Of a stretch of DNA of 5,129 bases, positions 1-5,129 are shown piece after piece (the stretch's first letter is position 1; every line of letters begins with the position of its first letter). Below the pieces are notes generated by a model. It was given only the letters and a program-made list of their open reading frames with translations, ran no database searches and had not been told where the DNA came from. Origin of the DNA: a bacterium (GTDB taxonomy: Bacteria > Desulfobacterota > Anaeroferrophillalia > Anaeroferrophillales > Tharpellaceae); NCBI GenBank assembly GCA_029935295.1, contig JAOZKP010000215.1:1-5129 (forward strand), in the 5' to 3' direction. The position numbers and the translations under genes were made by a program.

Positions 1-33
1 AGTTTGGCTGTTTTGAAAAGGGGATAGGGTGAT

Positions 34-909
34 ATGACAAAAATTGAAATGTTTACCGGAAAGGGCGGGGTTGGCAAAACGACTATGTCGGTGGCGACCG
101 CATTGCATTATGCTCAATCAGGAAAAACCCTGCTGATTTCCACTGACCCTTCAGGTTCTCTGACCGAAATCTTCGGCCGCTCTCTCAATCAGAGAGTCGT
201 GACCGTGGCTGAAAACCTTGATGCGGTTGAGTTGACGCGGGAGTTGGTACTTAAACTCTGGCGGGAGAAATTTGCGGATGAGATATATACGGTTCTGTCA
301 TCTTTTCTGCCGGTAGGGCGGGAGATTATCGACTATATTGAAGGAGCTCCGGGGATTGATGAAGAGTTTATGCTCGATTACCTGCTGACAATGGCGCAGT
401 CAGGTACTTATCAAACCATCGTCTGGGATACGGCGCCAACAGTTACTACCCTTAATCTGCTTTTTATTCAGCAGCTTTTTTACTCTCATCTTACCCAGGC
501 GCAAAAAGTTTACTTGAAAGTAAAAAGTGTTTTCAGCAAGGTTGATCCGCTGACTCTTATTGATAAATGGCTGCACTTAACCGCGCAGATCATTGAAATG
601 TTGCGTACTGATACCCGGGCCTGGGTTGTCGCTAATCCGGAGCAGCTACCGGTGGCACAGGCTCTAAATATTGCAGCTTCGTTGGCAGAGTTCAAAATTG
701 GGGTTAACGGATTTATTCTGAATAAGATGCTGCCGCTGGAAATCTGCGGCCAGCACCCATTCTGGCTGGCAAAATATGAAGCCCAGCAGAATTGCCGCAG
801 GATTTTGTGTCAGTCTGCCGGTGCTCTTTCTGTGAAAGAGATCCCGGAGCTGGCTGGCAAGATGAAAGTAGATGGTTTTTTAGGTGATGTAGTTAAACTG
901 CTATACTGA
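34..909 (+). CDS. ArsA/Get3-like single-domain ATPase (anion-transporting ATPase family)
   Basis: A 291-residue cytoplasmic P-loop ATPase of the SIMIBI class. What is seen: a deviant Walker A, GKGGVGKTT, at residues 9-17, with the signature lysine K10 and the phosphate-binding K15; a switch I-like STDPSGSL at 36-43; a switch II DTAPT at 132-136 after a hydrophobic strand; and GVNGFILNK at 223-231, matching the late strand and asparagine typical of ArsA-family proteins. The length equals one ArsA half, so it would work as a dimer like Get3 rather than as the tandem E. coli ArsA. There is no CxxC pair, and the only cysteines are C238, C254 and C259, so neither the Get3 zinc site nor the usual ArsA metalloid site is evident. 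Switch II reads DTAPTVTTL, whereas the family usually has DTAPTGHTL. The start is supported by AGGGTGA at 26-32. No ars genes adjoin it, so an arsenite role is not supported and the client is unknown. Confidence 0.9.
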   Translation: MTKIEMFTGKGGVGKTTMSVATALHYAQSGKTLLISTDPSGSLTEIFGRSLNQRVVTVAENLDAVELTRELVLKLWREKFADEIYTVLSSFLPVGREIIDYIEGAPGIDEEFMLDYLLTMAQSGTYQTIVWDTAPTVTTLNLLFIQQLFYSHLTQAQKVYLKVKSVFSKVDPLTLIDKWLHLTAQIIEMLRTDTRAWVVANPEQLPVAQALNIAASLAEFKIGVNGFILNKMLPLEICGQHPFWLAKYEAQQNCRRILCQSAGALSVKEIPELAGKMKVDGFLGDVVKLLY

Positions 910-933
910 TCTTGTCAGACGAGCTATAGTCAA

Positions 934-1659
934 TCACAGGTGAGCGTCTATCGCCTGTCTGGTTTCTGCCATAACCTTTTCGATGTCAGCTTTGTTGTAA
1001 CTTGCCGGAGTTGCGATGGGGGGGCTGAACGTCAGGGTTATTGTTCCCGGTTTAATTGCGATTTTTCCTTTAGGTTGCAGGTGGCCGCTGTTAGTGATGG
1101 TTAATGGCAGAATCGGCAGGCCCAATTGTGATGCAAGAACAAACCCGCCCTTTTTGAAATTCCCCAAACGGACTGATGCCGGACTGCGAGTACCTTCAGC
1201 AAAAAGAATGATTGAGATTCCGTTTTTCTGCAAAACCTTTCCCTGAGTTTGGAGCTGGTCAATTGCCTGACGGCGATTACCCCGGTCAATAATAATTGAA
1301 CCACTGCGGTTCAAAGCTGTGCCGAAAATTGGAATTTTGGTCAGTTCGCGCTTGGCAACAAAGAGGCAGTACAGGGCCCGGCAACTGAAGATTGCATAGA
1401 TGTCGAGAAAACTCTTATGGTTGGCAATAACCATATAAGTCTGTTGCGGGTCGATATTTTCCAGTCCTTGATAAACAACCTTTACTCCATTCCAGCGCAA
1501 ATTTATCCATCCCCACCAGTTACCGACAAATTCAATTCCGGCTTTCGACCAGGGTGTGAATGTTGAAATACATCCAATTGAAGCCCATAAAAAGGTATTC
1601 GGCACGACAATCAGAAGAGTGCGCAGAGCGCAGAAAAAATTGATGATTGTTTTGAACAT
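934..1659 (-). CDS. plsC: 1-acyl-sn-glycerol-3-phosphate acyltransferase (PlsC family)
   Basis: A 241-residue membrane-associated acyltransferase, predicted to acylate lysophosphatidic acid to phosphatidic acid in phospholipid synthesis. All four family motifs are visible in order: motif I NHKSFLD with the catalytic H81 and D86 (HX4D); motif II KRELTKIPIFG at 103-113, followed by GSIIIDR at 120-126; motif III FAEGTRSP at 153-160; and motif IV LPILPLTI at 181-188. Residues 5-33 are hydrophobic and probably anchor the protein in the inner membrane. The length is normal for the family. The ATG is preceded by a weak Shine-Dalgarno GAGA a few bases upstream. The gene converges on the ArsA-like ATPase with 24 bases between the stop codons, and no terminator is obvious in that gap. 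It lies 98 bases downstream of the MFS gene on the same strand but has promoter candidates of its own. A paralogue acting on another lysolipid cannot be excluded. Confidence 0.93.
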   Translation of the reverse strand: MFKTIINFFCALRTLLIVVPNTFLWASIGCISTFTPWSKAGIEFVGNWWGWINLRWNGVKVVYQGLENIDPQQTYMVIANHKSFLDIYAIFSCRALYCLFVAKRELTKIPIFGTALNRSGSIIIDRGNRRQAIDQLQTQGKVLQKNGISIILFAEGTRSPASVRLGNFKKGGFVLASQLGLPILPLTITNSGHLQPKGKIAIKPGTITLTFSPPIATPASYNKADIEKVMAETRQAIDAHL

Positions 1660-1668
1660 GGGATCTCA

Positions 1669-1697
1669 TTTATAATCTGTTAAAATTTTAATGTCTA
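1669..1697 (-). promoter_or_regulatory. Candidate sigma70 promoter for plsC (proximal, near-leaderless)
   Basis: Read on the minus strand, TAGACA (1697-1692, five of six consensus -35 bases) is followed by a 17-base spacer and TATAAA (1674-1669, five of six -10 bases). The -10 box ends nine bases before the plsC ATG, so transcription would start only about three to five bases upstream of it. A message from this promoter would lose most or all of the weak GAGA ribosome-binding site and be nearly leaderless. The spacer contains a 12-bp palindrome. The element match is good, but the region is AT-rich and a chance match is possible. Confidence 0.4.
1680..1691. repeat. 12-bp perfect palindrome TTAAAATTTTAA in the plsC promoter spacer
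   Basis: TTAAAATTTTAA is its own reverse complement and lies entirely between the proposed -35 and -10 boxes of the proximal plsC promoter, where a dimeric regulator could bind. It consists only of A and T in an AT-rich gap, so chance is a real alternative. No regulator is identified. Confidence 0.3.
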
Positions 1698-1709
1698 TTC
1701 TGGAGATCT

Positions 1710-1739
1710 GAAATAACTGGGTCGGGCTGGTTTTGTCAA
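1710..1739 (-). promoter_or_regulatory. Candidate distal promoter for plsC (perfect -35, poor -10)
   Basis: On the minus strand a perfect TTGACA (1739-1734) lies 19 bases beyond the MFS stop codon. At 17-18 bases' spacing the only -10 candidates are TTATTT or TATTTC, which match TATAAT poorly. If used, it would give a leader of about 45 bases that keeps the GAGA ribosome-binding site. The -35 is convincing by itself; the promoter as a whole is weak. Confidence 0.22.
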
Positions 1740-1757
1740 CCTTTCATTTTTTCTCAT

Positions 1758-3119
1758 TTACTTCCGGCTAAGGCGTATTTTGCGCGGTGCGGCGAGCCAG
1801 AAACAGCTGCAGGAGAGCCAGAGAACAACAATGTCGACAATAAAGGCGGTTAAATATGAACCGCTCTGATCGAAGATGTAGCCGGCGAACCAGGCCCCGG
1901 CGGCGCCGCCGAATCCTAAATTAAGCGAGAGCAGACCGAATATCCGGCCAAAGTGTTCTCCCTGAAAGATGTCGGCGGCAATTGCTGGGAAAAGCGGGGC
2001 CACGGCACCATAGCCAAAACCGAAGCAGATCGCGAAAATCCAGGGCAGCAGTTGCGGTTGGAATTTCATAGCGGCCAGAGCTGAAACTCCTATGGTTGCG
2101 GATATCATGCCCACTGTATTTGCCGTCTCCCGGTTCCAGCGGTCGCCAAAAAAGCCCAAGGTTATCTTGCCGACAGAACCGCATATTCCTAAGAAGCCAA
2201 AAGTTGCCGCCGCTGTTTTTGCACTCATGCCGCCATCAACGAGTCCGGCAACGGCATGCAGCAAAACACCCTGAATGGCAAACGGGCCTAAGAAAAAACC
2301 GGCTGCCAGATACCAGAAACGGTTTGTTCTTAATGCGCCCCGGCTGGTCCAGCTGGTTGCGACCCACCCCGGATCAATTATTCGGGAACCTTCAGATTGC
2401 GGGTTGTGTTTGCTAAGATTTTGCTTGCTCAGTTCAGCCGGTTTGCCGGTTTGCGTTGTTTCCGCGACAGAGCAGTTCAGGTCTGAATTAATTGCTATGT
2501 TGTCTGGCAGTAAACCAATCTGGGCCGGGTCGCGGCGTTGGAAAAAGAGGTTGATTGGAATGGTGAAAAGCACTATGATGGCCAGAATTCGATAAGCATA
2601 GCGCCAATCGTACTGACTGATCAGGTGCTGCATGAACGGGGGGATGGTCAACATGCCGACCCCGACCCCGGCCATCGCCATGCCGATTGCCAGACCGCGG
2701 CGCTTACTGAACCAGCGCGGAAGAAATGTAGCATGGGGGACAAAGCCGATCAGGCTGACTCCAACCGCTGCCATAATACCGTAAATGAGATAAAAATCCC
2801 AAATATCAGTGGCCTTAGTGAGCAGGTTTAAAGATATTGCCAACCATAAAGCGCCGAACGGAATTACCAGGCGGGGGCCGAAACGGTCAATCAGCCAGCC
2901 GGTGAGAAAAGCGCAGAGGTAGTGTGATATGGTAAAGAGAGAAAATATTCCGGCAGTAGTTGCTCTTTGCCAGCCAAAATCGTTAATGATTGCAATATAT
3001 AAGACTGAAAATGAGTACCATACACCGAAAGCAACCCCCAATGTCAAAAATGAGGTTGCAACAATAACCCAACCGTAATAAACGGGAATTTTTTTTTCGA
3101 TATTCAGTCGGGCACGCAA
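1758..3119 (-). CDS. MFS transporter, monocarboxylate/oxalate-formate antiporter type
   Basis: A 453-residue inner-membrane carrier with about twelve hydrophobic segments in two halves, separated by a polar loop at roughly 195-265. The opening YYGWVIVATSF (14-24) with GVWYSFSVL (32-40) is typical of the OxlT/monocarboxylate branch of the major facilitator superfamily. The loop between helices 2 and 3 carries motif A as GWLIDRFGPR (74-83), and RWFSKRRGLAIG (135-146) is the characteristic stretch before helix 5. GFFGDRWNR (322-330) is the equivalent loop in the second half. Small organic anions are the usual substrates of the branch, but nothing here fixes the substrate. The start codon is TTG: AAGGGA lies seven bases upstream at the right spacing, and no ATG or GTG is in frame nearby. 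The central loop, rich in S, N, Q and K (212-245), is probably a flexible linker. The gene is divergent from the ChaN-like lipoprotein gene. Confidence 0.9.
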   Translation of the reverse strand: MRARLNIEKKIPVYYGWVIVATSFLTLGVAFGVWYSFSVLYIAIINDFGWQRATTAGIFSLFTISHYLCAFLTGWLIDRFGPRLVIPFGALWLAISLNLLTKATDIWDFYLIYGIMAAVGVSLIGFVPHATFLPRWFSKRRGLAIGMAMAGVGVGMLTIPPFMQHLISQYDWRYAYRILAIIVLFTIPINLFFQRRDPAQIGLLPDNIAINSDLNCSVAETTQTGKPAELSKQNLSKHNPQSEGSRIIDPGWVATSWTSRGALRTNRFWYLAAGFFLGPFAIQGVLLHAVAGLVDGGMSAKTAAATFGFLGICGSVGKITLGFFGDRWNRETANTVGMISATIGVSALAAMKFQPQLLPWIFAICFGFGYGAVAPLFPAIAADIFQGEHFGRIFGLLSLNLGFGGAAGAWFAGYIFDQSGSYLTAFIVDIVVLWLSCSCFWLAAPRKIRLSRK

Positions 3120-3126
3120 GATTATT

Positions 3127-3132
3127 TCCCTT
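3127..3132 (-). promoter_or_regulatory. Ribosome-binding site that decides the TTG start of the MFS gene
   Basis: On the minus strand AAGGGA is followed by seven bases and then TTG. This is the best Shine-Dalgarno near the beginning of the reading frame and is the reason for choosing a TTG start, since upstream in-frame codons include no ATG or GTG. Confidence 0.65.
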
Positions 3133-3137
3133 AAGGG
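3128..3137. repeat. 10-bp perfect palindrome CCCTTAAGGG overlapping the MFS ribosome-binding site
   Basis: CCCTTAAGGG is self-complementary. One half forms most of the AAGGGA ribosome-binding site of the transporter gene, and the palindrome sits in the divergent intergenic region. It could be a small operator. As RNA it could fold only into a three-pair stem with a TTAA loop, too weak to matter by itself. A coincidental palindrome is possible. Confidence 0.3.
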
Positions 3138-3208
3138 TGCAGCGCTATCAAGCTTAAAATATTCGTAAAATGTTAAGTAAAAAACGGCCCACTTTCTAAC
3201 AGTTATAT

Positions 3209-4453
3209 ATGGATAAATGCAACCCTATTATGAAAACATTCATTCTCTCTTTTTGTCTCCTGTTTATCTCCTTGTTAATGACAGCTTGCGGCGGTCACCA
3301 GTCGCGCCCGGTTTCTGAGGTGAAAATGTTTACGCTTACCGGTTCTCCCTATGTCGATCCTGATACTATGGCCCGGGAGGAGATAATCTACCTACCTACC
3401 GGAACTAAACTTGACAGCTCTGAACTGTATGATTTGCTGGCGCAAAAGCGGGTGGTTTTTATCGGTGAAGGGCATGATAATATCTACGATCATCAAGTTG
3501 AACTTGCGGTTATAAAGAATCTTTTTCAGCGTTCACCCGGGCAACTGGCGGTTGGTTTTGAAATGCTGTCACATCTCAATCAGGAAAAAGTTGATCTCTG
3601 GCTTGCCGACAAATTGAGTGATGATGACTTTATCCGTCTGTTTGCGAAAGACTGGGGCGTAGCCAATTTTGTCTATTATCGGGATATATTCAATTACCTC
3701 AAAAGTCATAAAATTCCGATTCGCGCTTTGAATGTAAGTCGGCAGGAGAAGATGACATTTATGCGTGAATTGATGGTTGCCGATAAAGAAAAAGATGCAA
3801 AAACAGGTGATTCATCCACAGATATCGCTGATCCCTACCAGGAGGAAGCTCTTCAGGCAATGTTTAAGGGACATGCCCAGGGGCATGGTAATATCGGGGT
3901 GTTTATTGAAGTCCACAAGCTCTGGGAAGATACAATGGCGCGTAACATCAAATCCTATCTCGACAGTCCGTCAGGATCTGATAAAAAGCTGATTGTTATT
4001 GCCGGCGGTTTTCACATTGCACATGGTTACGGTTTGCCGCGCCGGGTCTTTCAGCTGGCTAAAGTTGATTATTGCACCCTCCTGACGCATACTCCTGAAG
4101 AGTTGGTTGAAAATGAACAGCAGACGATGGATGTTGACTTTCCTGAACTGCCTTTGTATCTTTGTGATTATCTCTGGTGCGTACCCTATCGTAACCTGAA
4201 AGACAGGCAGGCCCGGCTGGGAATTGGGATGCAGCCGGCAGATCACGGGATTGAAATTGTTATGGTTGAAGAGGGCAGTGCCGCTGCAAAGTACGGCCTG
4301 CAAATTGGTGATCTGGTTATTTCCTGTAACGGAAAAAAACTTAAAGAACCAATTGATTTATCGATACTGCTTTTGCAGGAAGTTAAGGGAGATACTATTA
4401 AGTTGCAAATTGAAAGAGATGGTGGGATTAAGGATATTGAAGTTCTATTGTAG
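3209..4453 (+). CDS. ChaN-family lipoprotein with C-terminal PDZ domain
   Basis: A 414-residue predicted lipoprotein. The second methionine (M8, base 3230) is probably the true start because it gives a normal signal peptide: MK, a hydrophobic run, then LMTAC with the lipidated cysteine C27 and G28 at +2, which favours the outer membrane. The first ATG adds seven polar residues. Neither start has a clear Shine-Dalgarno. Residues about 70-295 match the ChaN/DUF399 (haem-binding uptake, Tiki-like) fold: VVFIGEGH (82-89), HQ at 95-96, VGFEML (115-120), IPIRALN (169-175), HKLWEDTMA (236-244) and IAGGFHIAHG (264-273). Conserved E, H and D residues are likely ligands. Residues about 337-414 look like a compact PDZ domain with GSAAAKYGLQIGDLVISCNG (356-375), which usually binds protein C-termini. 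Haem or iron binding is known for ChaN itself but is only inferred here; a metal-dependent hydrolase is an alternative. The exported DUF2780 gene follows 50 bases on. Confidence 0.87.
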   Translation: MDKCNPIMKTFILSFCLLFISLLMTACGGHQSRPVSEVKMFTLTGSPYVDPDTMAREEIIYLPTGTKLDSSELYDLLAQKRVVFIGEGHDNIYDHQVELAVIKNLFQRSPGQLAVGFEMLSHLNQEKVDLWLADKLSDDDFIRLFAKDWGVANFVYYRDIFNYLKSHKIPIRALNVSRQEKMTFMRELMVADKEKDAKTGDSSTDIADPYQEEALQAMFKGHAQGHGNIGVFIEVHKLWEDTMARNIKSYLDSPSGSDKKLIVIAGGFHIAHGYGLPRRVFQLAKVDYCTLLTHTPEELVENEQQTMDVDFPELPLYLCDYLWCVPYRNLKDRQARLGIGMQPADHGIEIVMVEEGSAAAKYGLQIGDLVISCNGKKLKEPIDLSILLLQEVKGDTIKLQIERDGGIKDIEVLL

Positions 4454-4503
4454 GATTTTTGATTTTTTTTGATTAACGTAACGTAAAAAAAGGAGAATGG
4501 ATC

Positions 4504-4974
4504 ATGAAAAAAATTATTTCAGGGATTGCAATTGGTGTTTGTCTGGGTATATCTTTTTTACTGTTGCCGGCTTCGGCTTCAGCACTCGATATGGGGTTGG
4601 TCAGCACGCTGGTAAATAAACTCGGGGTAACCAAGAGTCAGGCTCAGGGCGGTTCCGGGGCAATTTTCAAGACGGCTGAAAGTAGGATGTCAAAGGAAGA
4701 TTATAAACAGTTGTCGGATGAGGTACCTGAGGTTGATACTCTGCAAAAATTCGCTCCTAAAAGTAAGCCGAGTATGCTTGGCAGTGCCGCGTCGGCTCTG
4801 GGCGGGAAAACCGGGTCTTCGTTAGGCGGGGCAACCGATCTGATGAGCAGTTTTGATTCTCTGGGAATGGATAAGGATATGCTGGGGAAATTCACACCAG
4901 TTATTTACGATTATGTTAAAGAAAACGGAAGTGAAATGGTTATGGGTCTGCTGCAGAAAGCCCTTTCCTTCTAA
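4504..4974 (+). CDS. Secreted DUF2780 (VcgC/VcgE-like) protein
   Basis: A 156-residue exported protein of unknown function. It has a clear Sec signal peptide: MKK, a hydrophobic core at about 4-21, then PASASA with probable cleavage after A27. The mature part matches the DUF2780 pattern as I know it: LVSTLVNKLGVTKSQAQGG (32-50) followed by GAIF, the mid motif EVPEVDTL (73-80), a Gly/Ser/Ala-rich linker at about 86-112, and a second helical block FDSLGMDKDMLGKFTPVIYDY (117-137) ending in a GLLQKAL helix. It should fold as a small helical periplasmic or surface protein with no recognisable catalytic residues. The ATG follows a strong AGGAGA (4491-4496) at seven bases' spacing. The 50-base gap after the lipoprotein gene holds T runs but no GC stem for a terminator, so co-transcription is likely. 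No function is known to me. Confidence 0.85.
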   Translation: MKKIISGIAIGVCLGISFLLLPASASALDMGLVSTLVNKLGVTKSQAQGGSGAIFKTAESRMSKEDYKQLSDEVPEVDTLQKFAPKSKPSMLGSAASALGGKTGSSLGGATDLMSSFDSLGMDKDMLGKFTPVIYDYVKENGSEMVMGLLQKALSF

Positions 4975-5032
4975 GGTTTGTCAGTGACTGCAGCATTTTG
5001 ATTTGATCTCCAATAATACTTTTTTACTTTTT

Positions 5033-5055
5033 GAATGTTGTTATAGCAACTATTC
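5033..5055. other. Weak hairpin in the 3' intergenic region
   Basis: GAATGTTG can pair with CAAC-T-ATTC around a TTATAG loop, giving eight pairs with one bulged T. It is AT-rich, and on neither strand does a T run follow it, so it is not a standard intrinsic terminator. It lies between the DUF2780 stop codon and the strong terminal hairpin. I see nothing else in 4975-5032 apart from T-rich sequence at 5019-5032. Confidence 0.25.
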
Positions 5056-5082
5056 AGCAACCTCTCACAAATCATCGGGATT

Positions 5083-5129
5083 GGGGTCATTGCTGGTACA
5101 AGGTGCGTCAGCACCCCAGCTTTGACCCC
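5083..5129. repeat. 47-nt imperfect hairpin with GGGGTCA/TGACCCC ends, REP/RAYT-like repeat unit
   Basis: The outer arms GGGGTCA (5083-5089) and TGACCCC (5123-5129) are perfect inverted repeats. After a two-by-two internal loop (TT against TT), GCTGG (5092-5096) pairs with CCAGC (5116-5120). A five-base bulge TACAA follows, then GGTGC (5102-5106) pairs with GCACC (5111-5115) around a GTCA loop. In total 17 pairs, mostly GC, form a long stem interrupted by an internal loop and a one-sided bulge. This architecture resembles extragenic palindromes mobilised by IS200-like REP-associated transposases (RAYTs), and GGGGTCA-type ends recall such elements in Deltaproteobacteria-like genomes. That link is inference, since no transposase is in the window. 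It could instead serve as a terminator for the DUF2780 gene if a T run follows beyond the window edge. Confidence 0.55.

Noticed and set aside
910..960. Possible bidirectional terminator between the converging ATPase and plsC genes
   Set aside because: ACAGG/CCTGT and AGACG/CGTCT can pair over five bases but with long loops, they overlap the end of plsC, and no T run follows on either strand.
1016..1304. Open frames on both strands inside plsC
   Set aside because: They are out of frame with the acyltransferase motifs, which are intact from start to stop, so they are shadows.
1671..1676. Perfect TATAAT on the + strand upstream of plsC
   Set aside because: Only TTGTTT lies at 18 bases' spacing as a -35, and the nearest downstream + strand sequence is antisense to the MFS gene with no gene to serve; it overlaps the better minus-strand -10 box.
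2092..2831. Several overlapping + strand open frames within the MFS gene
   Set aside because: They overlap each other in different frames, are antisense to a clear 12-helix transporter and encode low-complexity basic sequence without domain features.
3971..4303. 110-codon open frame on the minus strand inside the lipoprotein gene
   Set aside because: It lies wholly antisense to a well-supported coding region, has no recognisable motifs and no ribosome-binding context; it is a shadow of the + strand codon pattern.
4454..4490. Terminator or promoter between the lipoprotein and DUF2780 genes
   Set aside because: T runs are present but no GC-rich stem precedes them, and TTGATT has no acceptable -10 box at 16-18 bases; the ACGTAACGT repeat is too short to interpret.
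4975..5082. Small minus-strand gene beginning near base 5000 after GGAGAT
   Set aside because: The frame would encode fewer than 20 residues running into the DUF2780 gene, and the spacing to the ATG is too long.
5083..5129. Integron attC site
   Set aside because: The structure is hairpin-like, but the arms lack the GTTRRRY/RYYYAAC core sites needed for integrase recognition.

Overview
The window looks like ordinary chromosomal DNA of a Gram-negative bacterium. Support comes from an outer-membrane-type lipoprotein, a Sec-exported small protein, a PlsC acyltransferase of proteobacterial type and moderate base composition. The set (half-size ArsA-like ATPase, ChaN-type lipoprotein carrying a PDZ domain, exported DUF2780 protein) reminds me of Desulfuromonadales/Geobacterales-like or other Desulfobacterota genomes. 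That placement is recollection and inference; nothing in the sequence proves it.

Layout: five protein genes fill almost all of the window. On the + strand, bases 34-909 encode a single-domain ArsA/Get3-type ATPase. It converges, across a 24-base gap, on a minus-strand pair: plsC (934-1659) and, upstream of it, a 12-helix MFS transporter of the monocarboxylate/oxalate-formate type (1758-3119), which starts at TTG. A 98-base gap separates the pair and holds two possible sigma70 promoters for plsC, one of which would give an almost leaderless message. The transporter diverges from a + strand pair: a ChaN-family (haem-binding superfamily) lipoprotein with a C-terminal PDZ domain (3209 or, more likely, 3230 to 4453) and, 50 bases on, a secreted DUF2780 protein (4504-4974). 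The last 155 bases contain no gene and end in a strong 47-nt imperfect hairpin with GGGGTCA/TGACCCC arms (5083-5129), resembling a REP/RAYT-type repeat unit. The window stops exactly at the last base of that hairpin.

How the genes work together: only the ChaN-PDZ/DUF2780 pair looks like a possible operon, and both products act outside the cytoplasm. The ATPase, the acyltransferase and the transporter have no evident shared pathway. No rRNA, tRNA, CRISPR array, integrase or complete insertion sequence is visible. I found no convincing new multigene system. The items most worth a second look are the terminal repeat hairpin, the ChaN-PDZ fusion with its exported neighbour, the ATPase's altered switch II, and the plsC promoter arrangement.
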